Source: Desulfovibrionaceae bacterium
GTDB lineage: Bacteria; Desulfobacterota; Desulfovibrionia; Desulfovibrionales; Desulfovibrionaceae
Length of the DNA: 37,401 nt
Direction: 5' to 3'
Assembly (NCBI GenBank): GCA_015709205.1
Contig: JACCQO010000031.1
Coordinates: forward strand, 1-37,401
The notes under the pieces were generated by a model. The model was not told where the DNA came from. It ran no database searches and saw only the letters and a list, made by a program, of their open reading frames with translations. Position 1 is the first letter of the stretch. Each line of letters opens with the position of its first letter. The position numbers and the translations under genes are program-made. Shown here one piece after another: positions 25,179-33,129 of this stretch.

Positions 25179-25913
25179 TCAGGCCAGATCGGCAAGCAGC
25201 GAATACACGCCAAAGCCCACGGTCAGCAACCCCACCACGCGCATGATCACTGCCTCGACCCACTCGCCCCGCAGCCGGCGCACCAGCGCCACGGCGCCGA
25301 ACAGGGCCCAGATCACCCCGCCCACGGCCAGGGCCGTGGTCAGCGCATAGGCCCCGAACACCGCCGTGCCGCGCCACGCGCTGCCCGACTCCACGGCATA
25401 GGAATACATCATCGCCAGCGTGGGGCACGGCACGATCATGTTCACGAACCCGAGCACCAGCAGCCCGCCCGCCGTGGCCCGCGTCCAGGGCCCGCCCGGG
25501 CCGTGCACCGCCCCCCCGCACGACGGGCCGTGGTCCTCATGGGCATGGTCATGCTCGTGGTCATGGTCATGCTCGCGATCGTGGTCATGGGAATGCAGCA
25601 GCCCCGGCCGCACCACGAGCACCAACCCGAGCAAAATGATCACGCCGTTGGCGATCGCGTCGGCCCAGCGGCGCACCTCCTCGGTGAACAGGGCCGAAAC
25701 CGCGCCCAGGCTCATGCCGATGAGCAGACAGGCCGCGGCCGTGCCCGCCAGAAACGCGCCGGTCAGCAGGGCCACCCGCGCCCCGCGCCGCTCGCCGGAA
25801 ACGAACGGCGCAAGCATCAGCCACGAATGCCCACACGGATTGACCCCGTGCAGCACCCCGAGCGCCAACCCGCTCTGCACAGCCACCCAAAACACCTGAT
25901 CCGTCGTCTGCAT
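25179..25913 (-). CDS. UreH/CcdA-like membrane transporter with His/Asp-rich loop
   Basis: This 244-residue integral membrane protein has about six helices. Helix 1 carries GVNPCGHSWL and helix 4 NMIVPCPTLAM, the paired proline-cysteine signatures of the DsbD/CcdA-UreH superfamily. The loop after helix 3 is a His/Asp/Glu-rich metal-binding tract (about residues 107-130, nine or more His). Proteins of this type include nickel/cobalt exporters and sulfite-exporter-like proteins, so efflux or uptake of Ni, Co or Zn is the likely role. The ATG has AAGGACGGAAG upstream. The gene is followed by marR and preceded by an AT-rich promoter region. Confidence 0.82.
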   Translation of the reverse strand: MQTTDQVFWVAVQSGLALGVLHGVNPCGHSWLMLAPFVSGERRGARVALLTGAFLAGTAAACLLIGMSLGAVSALFTEEVRRWADAIANGVIILLGLVLVVRPGLLHSHDHDREHDHDHEHDHAHEDHGPSCGGAVHGPGGPWTRATAGGLLVLGFVNMIVPCPTLAMMYSYAVESGSAWRGTAVFGAYALTTALAVGGVIWALFGAVALVRRLRGEWVEAVIMRVVGLLTVGFGVYSLLADLA

Positions 25914-25941
25914 CTTCCGTCCTTTATTTCGTGTCTCAAAC

Positions 25942-25971
25942 TACCTACTCAACGAATATTTTGAATGTCAA
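25942..25971 (-). promoter_or_regulatory. Sigma-70 promoter with overlapping MarR-type operator
   Basis: On the minus strand a consensus TTGACA (25971-25966) is separated by 18 nt from TAGGTA (25947-25942). The palindrome TTTGA-ATG-TCAAA (25960-25972) covers the -35, the expected position for a MarR repressor. This is one of the few AT-rich spots in the window. Confidence 0.55.
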
Positions 25972-26067
25972 ATAAAATTCCGCACGAGACGGCGTGAGGA
26001 AAGAGGGCGAAGAGCCGGGGGGGTCCGGCGCCGGGCGCTCGGGAACGGTTGAGATGGAACCGGGCTT

Positions 26068-26106
26068 GCCGGGCTGCCGCCGCCTTGCGGCGGATGCGCC
26101 CGGGGG
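26068..26106 (+). repeat. Short GC-rich dispersed repeat, copy 2
   Basis: It matches 152-192 from GCCGGGCTGCCGCCGCCTT through GGCGGATGCGCCC, with a slightly shorter inner palindrome. As in the first copy, a composite hairpin repeat follows downstream in the same orientation. Confidence 0.65.
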
Positions 26107-26258
26107 AAGCAAGGAAAAAGAGGTGACGGATACGACGTGACGGAGCCGGACGCGGGCGGTGGAACGCTGAAACTGCCACCACGACATGCGATGCCCACTA
26201 AAAAGCGGAACAGCATTGGTTCCGAACGGGCTGGCAGCATTGCGCCCCGCTACGGGGG

Positions 26259-26337
26259 GGCTCTTTTCGTGGCTGGTCGATCGAGACGGGACGGCGGCAC
26301 CGGACCCGCCTCGGTCGAAACGCCTGCGAAAAGAGCC
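26259..26337. repeat. Inverted repeat with 11-bp perfect arms
   Basis: GGCTCTTTTCG (26259-26269) and CGAAAAGAGCC (26327-26337) flank 57 nt of GC-rich DNA that contains the self-complementary GTCGATCGAGAC-like segment. No gene lies next to it. Confidence 0.5.
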
Positions 26338-26654
26338 TCCCTCCACTGGTCGCGGTTGCGCGCCGGGAGGGAGACGGACTGAACGCGAAGAACGTGGCGA
26401 CGGTGCAGAGTTGATGGTGCTGGCGCGGCGAGCGCGGGTAGGCGGACGCCCAGTGGCGCTTCAGGCGGGCTGCTTTCGTAGCGCCCGCCCAGGGCAGTGC
26501 TGAAAAGAAAAAGAGATGAGGGATGTCGGTTACGCAAAAGGAACCATGCACTGGCCGTGAATGGCCCCTCCTCCGATGCGGCCTCTCAAACCGCAATCCC
26601 CTCCGGCCACCGACGGCCCGCCCGAACCCGGCGCCATCCTGCTCCCACGATTCC

Positions 26655-26852
26655 CCTTCGACCCTGTGCCGCGCAGCGAAGCGAAGCGGCACGCGGCGAC
26701 GTGCGAGCGTTCCGGGGCGGGGCGGGGCGGTTCGTGCGTCGGAGTAGATCCGGCCCACGGGCCCCCACCCCGAGCAGGGGGCCGGGGGGGGGATGATCCT
26801 CCCCGGCAGGGTCCGGGACGGCGTCCCGGCGGGGTGTGGGGCAGCGCCCCAC
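26655..26852 (+). repeat. Composite hairpin repeat, copy D
   Basis: It carries the full tail (CCTTCGACCCTGTGCCGCGC ... GCACGCGGCGACGTGCGAGC), a GGGGATGATCCTCCCC palindrome and two 17-nt hairpins at 26813-26829 and 26836-26852 with the 6-nt CGGGGT spacer. The last hairpin abuts the asnB stop codon (26853-26855). Confidence 0.8.
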
Positions 26853-28817
26853 CTACGGGCGCTGGTGCCGCAGCCAGGCCTGGAACATGAGCACGTCCCA
26901 GAGGACGTGTTTCCAGTCGCGGCCGCCGGAGACGTGTTCGCGCCAGCGGGTGAGGATGGGGGTGGGCCGCAGGAAGCCGTCTTCGCGCAGGCGGCGTTCG
27001 TCGAGCAGGTCTTCGGCCCAGTCGCGCAGGGGACCGCGCAGCCAGTCGGCGAGGGGCACGGTGAAGCCCATCTTGGGCCGGTCCACGAGTTCGCGGGGCA
27101 CGTGGCGGTAGAGCAGGCGGCGCAGGACCTGTTTGCCGTCGTTGTCCGCGTCGCCGGCGACCTTGAGGTTCAGGGGCAGCCGCCAGGCGAATTCCACGAC
27201 GCGGTGGTCGATGAGCGGGGCGCGCGATTCCAGGGACACGGCCATGGCGGCGCGGTCCACCTTGGCGAGGATGTCGTCGGGCAGGTAGCGCACGCTGTCG
27301 CAGTATTGCAGGCGCGGGATGTAGTGGTCGAAGGCCGGGGTCTCGTCGGGAAAGGCGTAGGGCATGGACGGGTCCGGCGCTTCGCCGCCGAGCACGAGAG
27401 CGCCGGGTTTGCGCCAGTGGCCGGTGAGGCGCACGAAGAGTTCCTCGGGGGTCTGGGCGCGCAGGACCTCGGCGAGCAGGTGCACGCGGTGGCCGGTGCG
27501 GCGGCCGCCGCCAAAGGGCGCGCCCAGGGCGTCCCAGGCGCGGGGGGGCAGCAGCTTGAGCAGGGCGAAGGCGCGGCGCGCGGGCGCGGGCAGCGCGCCG
27601 ATGCGCCGCCAGAGGGCGCGCACCCAGAAGTAGGAGCGGTACCCGGCGAAGAATTCGTCGCCGCCGTCGGCCGAGAGGCTGACGGTGACGTGCCTGCGCG
27701 TGAGCGCGGCCACGAGGTGCGTGGGAATGGCCGAGTAGTCGGCGAAGGGCTCGTCCCAGATGCGCGGCAGGTCGGGGATGAGGCGCAGGGCGTCGTCGGG
27801 CGTGGCGGTGAGGTCGGTGTGCGCCGTGCCCAGGTGGCGGGCCACGGCGCGGGCGTGTTCGGCCTCGTTGAACTCCTTTTCGCCGAAGCCCACGGTGAAG
27901 GTGCGCACGGGGCGGGCGGAGCGGGCCTGCATGAGCGCGACCACGGTGGAGGAGTCGATGCCGCCGGAGAGGAACGCGCCCAGGGGCACGTCGGCGATCA
28001 TCTGCTCCTCGACCACGCGGGAGAGGATGCGTTCGAGTTCGTCGGCGGCCTCGTCCATGGAGCCGGTGAAGGGATCGTCGCGCCCGGCGATGGCGGCCGC
28101 GCGCATGGACCAGTAGACCGTGGGCCGGGGCAGCGGCCCGGCGAGGTCCGCGGCGCGCAGGGTCAGGAAGGTGGCGGGCGGCAGCTTGAAGACGTGTTCG
28201 TGGATGGACAGGGGCGCGGGGATGTAGCCCAGGCCGAAGTAGGCGGAAAGCGCGCGGCGGTCCAGGGGGCGGTCGAAGGCCGGGTGGGCGCGCAGGGCCT
28301 TGAGTTCGGAGCCGAAGAGCAGCGCGCGGGCGTCGCCCGCGCCGCAGACGCCGAAGTAGAGGGGCTTTTCGCCCACGCGGTCGCGCGCCAGGGTCAGGGT
28401 GCGTTCGGTGCGGTCCCAGAGGGCGAAGGCGAACATGCCCGCGGCGCGGTGCAGGGTCTCCTCCAGCCCCCAGGCCTCGATGGCCTCCAGGAGCACGGCG
28501 GTGTCCGAGCCGCCGCGCACGGGACGGCCCTCGCGGTCCAGGGCGCGGCGCAGTTCCCGGAAGTTGTAGATTTCGCCGTTGTAGACGATGACGAGTCGCC
28601 CGGAGGCGGAGTGCATGGGCTGCGCCCCGGCCTCGGTGAGGTCGATGATGGCCAGGCGGCGGTGCGCCAGGGCGATTCCGGCCTCGACGTCGGCCCAGGC
28701 GCGGCCGTCGTCGGGCCCGCGGTGGCGCAGGGCGTCGGCCATGGCCGTGGCGCGCGCGGTCAATTCGCCTGTAGAATCAGCGCGTGAAAACGTCAATATC
28801 CCCGCGATTCCGCACAT
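26853..28817 (-). CDS. asnB: Asparagine synthetase (glutamine-hydrolysing) / amidotransferase
   Basis: This 654-residue enzyme starts MCGIAG, so Cys2 is the class II glutamine amidotransferase nucleophile; RRLAIIDL and NGEIYNFRELR follow. The synthetase domain carries the ATP loop LSGGIDSSTVVALM (about 325-340) and DGGDEFFAGY. It transfers ammonia from glutamine to an adenylated carboxylate, normally aspartate. As the last gene of an operon with two glycosyltransferases, it more likely amidates a sugar acid or a lipid-linked intermediate in polysaccharide synthesis, as many AsnB paralogues in such clusters are thought to do. Its ATG follows the previous stop directly (TGA-ATG). Confidence 0.9.
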   Translation of the reverse strand: MCGIAGILTFSRADSTGELTARATAMADALRHRGPDDGRAWADVEAGIALAHRRLAIIDLTEAGAQPMHSASGRLVIVYNGEIYNFRELRRALDREGRPVRGGSDTAVLLEAIEAWGLEETLHRAAGMFAFALWDRTERTLTLARDRVGEKPLYFGVCGAGDARALLFGSELKALRAHPAFDRPLDRRALSAYFGLGYIPAPLSIHEHVFKLPPATFLTLRAADLAGPLPRPTVYWSMRAAAIAGRDDPFTGSMDEAADELERILSRVVEEQMIADVPLGAFLSGGIDSSTVVALMQARSARPVRTFTVGFGEKEFNEAEHARAVARHLGTAHTDLTATPDDALRLIPDLPRIWDEPFADYSAIPTHLVAALTRRHVTVSLSADGGDEFFAGYRSYFWVRALWRRIGALPAPARRAFALLKLLPPRAWDALGAPFGGGRRTGHRVHLLAEVLRAQTPEELFVRLTGHWRKPGALVLGGEAPDPSMPYAFPDETPAFDHYIPRLQYCDSVRYLPDDILAKVDRAAMAVSLESRAPLIDHRVVEFAWRLPLNLKVAGDADNDGKQVLRRLLYRHVPRELVDRPKMGFTVPLADWLRGPLRDWAEDLLDERRLREDGFLRPTPILTRWREHVSGGRDWKHVLWDVLMFQAWLRHQRP

Positions 28818-30263
28818 TCAATTGCTCGAAACAAGCTGTGAAAGGATCTTTTCCGTGTCCGCTATCAGTCGGTCGAGGCTGAAGCGCGCAAGGATGCGCC
28901 CGCGGGCGGCCTCGCCGGGGCCGGGATGGTGGTCGACGCGCGCATCGTACACCCGCGCGGCGGTTTCCAGGATGGCCACGGCCAGGGCCTGGGTGTCGCC
29001 CGGCGAGGCAACCACGCCGGTGGCGCCGACGAGGTGCGCGGAGTCGCCCACGTCGGTCACGGCACAGGGCACGCCGCAGGCCATGGCCTCGGCCAGGGCG
29101 TTGGAGAACCCCTCGCCGCGCGAGGAGGAGCAGGCCACGTCCAGCGCCGAATAGGCGGCGCGCATGTCGCGCACCTCCCCGGCCCAGACGAGCTTGTCCG
29201 CCAGGCCCAGGTCGCGGGCCATGAAGGCGAGCCGTTCGGCGTACTCCGCCGGGCCGCCGCCGATACAGACGAACCGCAGGCGCTCGTCGTCGCGCGCTGC
29301 GCGCGCCGCGGCGCGCAGAAAGGCGGGATGGTCCTTCATGGCGTCCAGCCGCCCCACGAGCCCCACGAGCACCACGGGCTCGGGCCGGGGCGCGACGGCG
29401 GCCGGGGCCTTGGCCGGGTTCCCGTCCGCGTCGACGCAGGGACAGCCTTCACCCGCCGCGCATGCGGTGGCGCCGCGCCGCCCGGCGCCACCGCGCCCCG
29501 TGTTGCTGCGCCCCGGCTTGCCGCGCTCCGGATTGCCGCGCTCCGGATTGCCGCGCTCCGGATTGCCGCGGGCGCGGCCCTGCTCCGTGGCCACGGGCGG
29601 CGCCGCGCCGGGATCGCAGGCGGACGGCGCGCCCAAGGCGCCGGAAAGGTCGTCGGAAAGATCGCCGGGGAGTCCGTAGGGCGCGCCCACGCCCCATTGG
29701 GCGCGCAGCTGCGCGCCCGCCTCGGGGTCGGGATAGAAGCGCGTGGTATCGATGCCGTTGCGCACCACGGCCATGACCTCCGAACGCATGCCGCGGCGGC
29801 GCGCCTCGCGCAGCCCGGCCTCGGAGTTGGCGATGATCGCGTGCGCCAGGGGCGAAAGCTTGGTCTCCAGCCAATAGCACAAACGCGAGGCCGCGCCGTA
29901 GCGCGAAAGATCCATGAACGAGGCGCGCACGCCGAGCACCACGCGCGTGGGGTGCACGAAGGAGGCGATCATGCAGCAGAGCGCGTTGGGCACCGGCAGG
30001 TAGCCGTGCAGCACGTCGGGCCGCTCGCGCCGCGTCCAGGCCGCGAGCCGCAACAGCGCCAGGGGCAGCCCCAGCCGCCCGCGCTTGTCCAGGCGCACCA
30101 GACGCACGCCCGAGTTTGCCAGGTCCGCCTCCAGCGCGCCGCCCGCGGCGAACACGAGCACGGACACGCCGTGCCCCCGCCGGGCCAGCCCCCCGGCCAG
30201 GGCCGCGAGCTGCCGCTCTGCCCCGCCGGTGTGCAGGGAGGGGATCACAAAGGCGATGTTCAT
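28818..30263 (-). CDS. GT4-family glycosyltransferase with a repetitive linker insert
   Basis: This 481-residue GT-B enzyme begins MNIAFVIPSLHTGGAERQL and has the C-terminal donor motif SRGEGFSNALAEAMACGVPCAVTD. Between the two Rossmann domains, residues about 205-300 form a disordered-looking insert with GNPERGNPERGNPER and Arg/Gly/Ala-rich sequence, encoded by 15-bp tandem repeats (29515-29571). Such an insert is absent from typical GT4 proteins of about 370-400 residues. ATG 30263 overlaps the upstream stop as ATGA. It probably adds a sugar in lipopolysaccharide or exopolysaccharide synthesis together with the GT4 upstream and AsnB downstream. Confidence 0.87.
   Translation of the reverse strand: MNIAFVIPSLHTGGAERQLAALAGGLARRGHGVSVLVFAAGGALEADLANSGVRLVRLDKRGRLGLPLALLRLAAWTRRERPDVLHGYLPVPNALCCMIASFVHPTRVVLGVRASFMDLSRYGAASRLCYWLETKLSPLAHAIIANSEAGLREARRRGMRSEVMAVVRNGIDTTRFYPDPEAGAQLRAQWGVGAPYGLPGDLSDDLSGALGAPSACDPGAAPPVATEQGRARGNPERGNPERGNPERGKPGRSNTGRGGAGRRGATACAAGEGCPCVDADGNPAKAPAAVAPRPEPVVLVGLVGRLDAMKDHPAFLRAAARAARDDERLRFVCIGGGPAEYAERLAFMARDLGLADKLVWAGEVRDMRAAYSALDVACSSSRGEGFSNALAEAMACGVPCAVTDVGDSAHLVGATGVVASPGDTQALAVAILETAARVYDARVDHHPGPGEAARGRILARFSLDRLIADTEKILSQLVSSN
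29515..29571. repeat. 15-bp tandem repeat inside a glycosyltransferase gene
   Basis: About 3.8 copies of GGATTGCCGCGCTCC (first copy GGCTTG...) encode NPERG units in frame on the minus strand. A length change by whole units would keep the reading frame. Confidence 0.85.
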
Positions 30264-31498
30264 GCGCGCCCCCCGTCGTTTTCGCCCGATGCGCCCGCCC
30301 CGCCCGGCGCCCCCGGCCCACCGGTCCCATCCGCCGAGCGCCCGGCCAAGTCCTCGTAGAGCGCCATGTACCGCGCGGCCATGGCTTCCAGGGAATATTC
30401 CGCCTTGGCGCGCTCGCGCGCCGCGCGGCCCAGGCGTTCGCGCTCCGCGCCTTCCAGCGACGCCAGCGCGACCATGGCCTCGGCCAGGGCCGCCGGATCG
30501 CGCACGGGCACCACGCGGCCCGTGTCGCCGACCATGAGCGCGGCGTCGCCCACGTCGGTCACGGCGCAGGGCACGCCGCAGGCCATGGCCTCCACCACCA
30601 CGTTGGGAAAGCTCTCGCCGTGCGAGGACAGGCAGGCCACGTCCAGGGCCGCGGTCACGCGGTTCACGTCCACGCGGCGGCCCAGCAGCCGGCAGCGGTC
30701 GCGCACCCCGGCCTCGATGCTGAGCCGCGCGAGCCGGGCATTGTCGCGGTCCGCGCCCTCGCCGCAGAGCACGAAGAGCGCGCGCGGCATGCGCTCCAGC
30801 ACGCGCCGCGCCGCGCGGAAGAACACGTCGTGGCCCTTCATATGGTCCCAGCGGGCCACCAGGCCGAAGACCGGATCGCCCTCCTCCGCGCCCCATTCCG
30901 CGCGCAACGCGCACCGCGCCTCGGCATCGGGCCTGAACTCGGCACTGTCCACGCCGTTGGGGATGACCTCGAAGCGCCGCGCGCGGTAGCCCAGGGCGCG
31001 GTGGTAGTCCACCGCGGCGCGCGAATTGGAGACGACGGCCGCCGGAAAGCGCGAGAGCAGCGCGCAGGCCGAACGCACCCGCCGGGTCATGGGGCTGTAG
31101 TGCTCCAGCTCCATGGACGAGCAGCGCAGGTTCCAGACCACGCGCCGCGCGCCGTTGCAGCACCCGGCCAGCAGGCCGAGCAGGTCGGCGTGGTACATCC
31201 AGGTCTGGAGGATGTCCGCCTTCCAGGAGCGCAGGTGGGAACGGAAGAAGAGCAGGGCCGAAAGCGAAGGCGTGGAGCGCGTCAGGCCGAGGTCGTCCAC
31301 GGGCACGCGCAGGGAGCGGATGCGCGGGGCGAGTTGGCCGTCGGGCGTCAGGCTGGTCACGCGGCAGGCGAACCTGCCCCGGTCCAACCGTTTCAACAGC
31401 CTGTAGAGCGAAGTCTCGGCCCCGCCCGCCCCCAGGCCGGTGATGAGATGGTGCACGCGGATCAGCCCGTCGGGATCGCGTGCCGCGCGTTTGGCCAT
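30260..31498 (-). CDS. GT4-family glycosyltransferase
   Basis: This 412-residue GT-B enzyme begins with VHHLITGLGAGGAETSLYRLL, the nucleotide-sugar transferase glycine loop. It has the C-terminal donor motif SHGESFPNVVVEAMACGVPCAVTDVGD (about 300-326, E-x7-E). It is first of three same-strand genes (GT4, GT4, asnB) joined by ATGA and TGA-ATG junctions, so they form one operon for surface glycan assembly. ATG 31498 is used; a perfect TTGACA lies about 30 nt upstream on the minus strand but has no good -10. The C terminus ends in a short Gly/Ala/Asp-rich tail. The sugar specificity is unknown. Confidence 0.88.
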   Translation of the reverse strand: MAKRAARDPDGLIRVHHLITGLGAGGAETSLYRLLKRLDRGRFACRVTSLTPDGQLAPRIRSLRVPVDDLGLTRSTPSLSALLFFRSHLRSWKADILQTWMYHADLLGLLAGCCNGARRVVWNLRCSSMELEHYSPMTRRVRSACALLSRFPAAVVSNSRAAVDYHRALGYRARRFEVIPNGVDSAEFRPDAEARCALRAEWGAEEGDPVFGLVARWDHMKGHDVFFRAARRVLERMPRALFVLCGEGADRDNARLARLSIEAGVRDRCRLLGRRVDVNRVTAALDVACLSSHGESFPNVVVEAMACGVPCAVTDVGDAALMVGDTGRVVPVRDPAALAEAMVALASLEGAERERLGRAARERAKAEYSLEAMAARYMALYEDLAGRSADGTGGPGAPGGAGASGENDGGRA

Positions 31499-31611
31499 GG
31501 CCGGAGAATCCGTTATCGCCGTGGGGATGTCAACGTTGGAACGCAACGCGCGCACCACGCGCGGAAGGGGAAAACGGCTGCAAGCAAGGCAGGTTGCGGA
31601 TGCACGGTCGC

Positions 31612-31634
31612 AAAGAAAAGAGCGCCCGGGGCGC
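31612..31634 (-). terminator. Possible terminator after nth
   Basis: On the minus strand a short GCGCCC/GGGCGC stem is followed by TCTTTTCTTT. It lies 140 nt past the nth stop, and the stem has almost no loop, so it is a weak candidate. Confidence 0.35.
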
Positions 31635-31773
31635 ACGCAACACGTTGCACGGCGGCGCAACGCGACGATAAACGCGACGGTGCGCGGGCGGCAATCGGCA
31701 AAACCCGGGCCGCAGCGGGACGCCGGTGCCGGTCCCGGACCGGACGCATCGTCCCACGGGTTCCTGCGCCGCC

Positions 31774-32583
31774 CTACCTCACCCCGCGACGGGGACAGAC
31801 GTCGGCCAGCTCGCACGCGCCGCAGAGCGGCTTGCGCGCCGCGCAGACCTCGCGCCCGAAAAAGACCAGATAATGGTTCACGTCGCCCCAGCGCTCGCGC
31901 GCGAAGAGCGGCATGAGGTCGCGCTCGATGACCAGCGGATCCTCGGAATCCGTGAGCCCGAGGCGGAAGGAGATGCGCTTGACGTGGGTGTCCACGGCTA
32001 TGCCCTCGTGCACGCCGAAGGCGTTGGAAAGCACGATGTTGGCCGTCTTGCGCGCCACGCCGGGCAGGGCCGTGAGCTCCTCCATGGTCCGGGGCACCGC
32101 GCCGCCGTGGCGCTCCATGATCAGCCGCGCCGCGCCGATCAGGTTCCTGGCCTTGTTGCGGAAAAAGCCCGTGGAGCGCACGGCCTCCTCCATGTCCGCC
32201 TGCGCGGCGCGCGCGGTCTCGGCCGGGCCGGGCCAGCGCGCGAAGACCCCGGGCGTGACCTTGTTCACGCGCTCGTCCGTGCACTGGGCCGAGAGCACCG
32301 TGGCCACGAGCAGTTCCCACGGGTCGCGCCAGTGCAGCGCGGGCCCCACCTGCGGATAGCGCGCGGCCAGCCGCCCGGCCACCACGTCGGCGCGCGCGGC
32401 CCGCTCCGGCGACGGCGCGGCGGACGCGGAGTTCGGCGCGGCCTTGGCCTTCGGGCCGTTTTTGGACGCTGTCTTGGGCGCTGTCTTGGGCGCGGTCTTG
32501 GGCCGTGCGGCCTTGGCCTGCGTTCCTGCCGTCGTCCCTGCCTTCGCCCCTGCCGTCTTGGGTCCGGTCTTGCTGGTGCTCAT
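31774..32583 (-). CDS. nth: Endonuclease III (DNA glycosylase/AP lyase)
   Basis: This base-excision repair enzyme removes oxidised pyrimidines and cuts at the abasic site. The 269 residues contain the helix-hairpin-helix LPGVARKTANIVLSNAFG with the catalytic Lys, then the catalytic Asp in VDTHVKRIS. The C-terminal 4Fe-4S cluster has the usual spacing C-x6-C-x2-C-x5-C (CAARKPLCGACELADVC). The first about 55 residues are a Lys/Ala/Pro/Thr-rich tail with repeated KTAP units, encoded by a 12-bp tandem repeat (about 32464-32510). Typical bacterial Nth is about 210 residues, so the tail is an addition that may bind DNA non-specifically. It is divergent from cutA. Confidence 0.93.
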   Translation of the reverse strand: MSTSKTGPKTAGAKAGTTAGTQAKAARPKTAPKTAPKTASKNGPKAKAAPNSASAAPSPERAARADVVAGRLAARYPQVGPALHWRDPWELLVATVLSAQCTDERVNKVTPGVFARWPGPAETARAAQADMEEAVRSTGFFRNKARNLIGAARLIMERHGGAVPRTMEELTALPGVARKTANIVLSNAFGVHEGIAVDTHVKRISFRLGLTDSEDPLVIERDLMPLFARERWGDVNHYLVFFGREVCAARKPLCGACELADVCPRRGVR

Positions 32584-32721
32584 GACCGCGAGGTAGCCCA
32601 CACCGCGCCGGAAGACAAGCGCGCGCTTTTGGGGTAAGCAAGACCCGCGCCGTGCGCGGGAAGCCGCAGGATTCCCCGACGCCGCGCACGAAAAGCGGAC
32701 CGCGCGCCCACGAACGACTCC

Positions 32722-33123
32722 ATGACCCACTGCATCGTCTACATGACCGCCGCCTCCGAGGCCGAGGCTGAACGCATCTGCCGCACCCTGGTGGACGCGC
32801 GCCTGGCCGCCTGCGCCAACATCCTCGGCCCGATCCGCTCCTTTTTCCGCTGGAAGGGCGCGGTGCACGACGAGCCCGAAATCGCGTTCATCGCCAAGAC
32901 CACGGCCGAGCGCTTCCCCGCCCTGGCCGCCGAGGCGCGCCGCCTGCATTCCTACGAGGTTCCGTGCATCGTGGCCCTGCCCCTTTGCGACGGCGACCCG
33001 GACTTTCTGGCCTGGATCGCCGCCGAGACCGGGGTCGAGGCCCCGGGCGCCCCCGCAGCCGCCTCGCCCGAAACCGGCGCACCGCAAACCGACTCTCCCC
33101 AAAACAACGCCCCCAAGGAGTAG
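32722..33123 (+). CDS. cutA: CutA1 divalent-cation tolerance protein
   Basis: This 133-residue protein has a complete CutA ferredoxin-like fold in the first about 105 residues. Family motifs are ARLAACANILGPIRSFFRWKG and, later, HSYEVPCIVALPL, where the conserved tryptophan and tyrosine form the trimer interface. It is linked to tolerance of copper and other divalent metals, though the molecular role is unsettled. A Pro/Ala/Ser/Gln-rich tail (about 107-133) is added. Its last codons carry the ribosome site of the PfkB gene, which starts 6 nt downstream, so the two are coupled. Confidence 0.92.
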   Translation: MTHCIVYMTAASEAEAERICRTLVDARLAACANILGPIRSFFRWKGAVHDEPEIAFIAKTTAERFPALAAEARRLHSYEVPCIVALPLCDGDPDFLAWIAAETGVEAPGAPAAASPETGAPQTDSPQNNAPKE

Positions 33124-33129
33124 CCCCGC

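Larger units (their letters stand above)
25914..26852. other. Gene-free region with regulatory site and repeat mosaic
   Basis: No credible gene lies in these 939 bases; open frames are arginine-rich and overlap repeats. The contents are the transporter promoter/operator (25942-25973), a GGCGAAGAGCCGGGGGG word also found near 37270 (about 26007-26023), and the short GC-rich repeat (26068-26106). An 11-bp inverted repeat GGCTCTTTTCG/CGAAAAGAGCC (26259-26269 and 26327-26337), a UUCG-capped hairpin near 26466-26490 and composite hairpin repeat copy D (26655-26852) complete it. The zone 26340-26460 shows nothing I recognise. Confidence 0.65.

Noticed and set aside
31500-31533. Promoter for the GT4 operon
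   Set aside because: TTGACA is perfect, but the best -10 at proper spacing (GATTCT) is poor, and the leader would be only a few bases.
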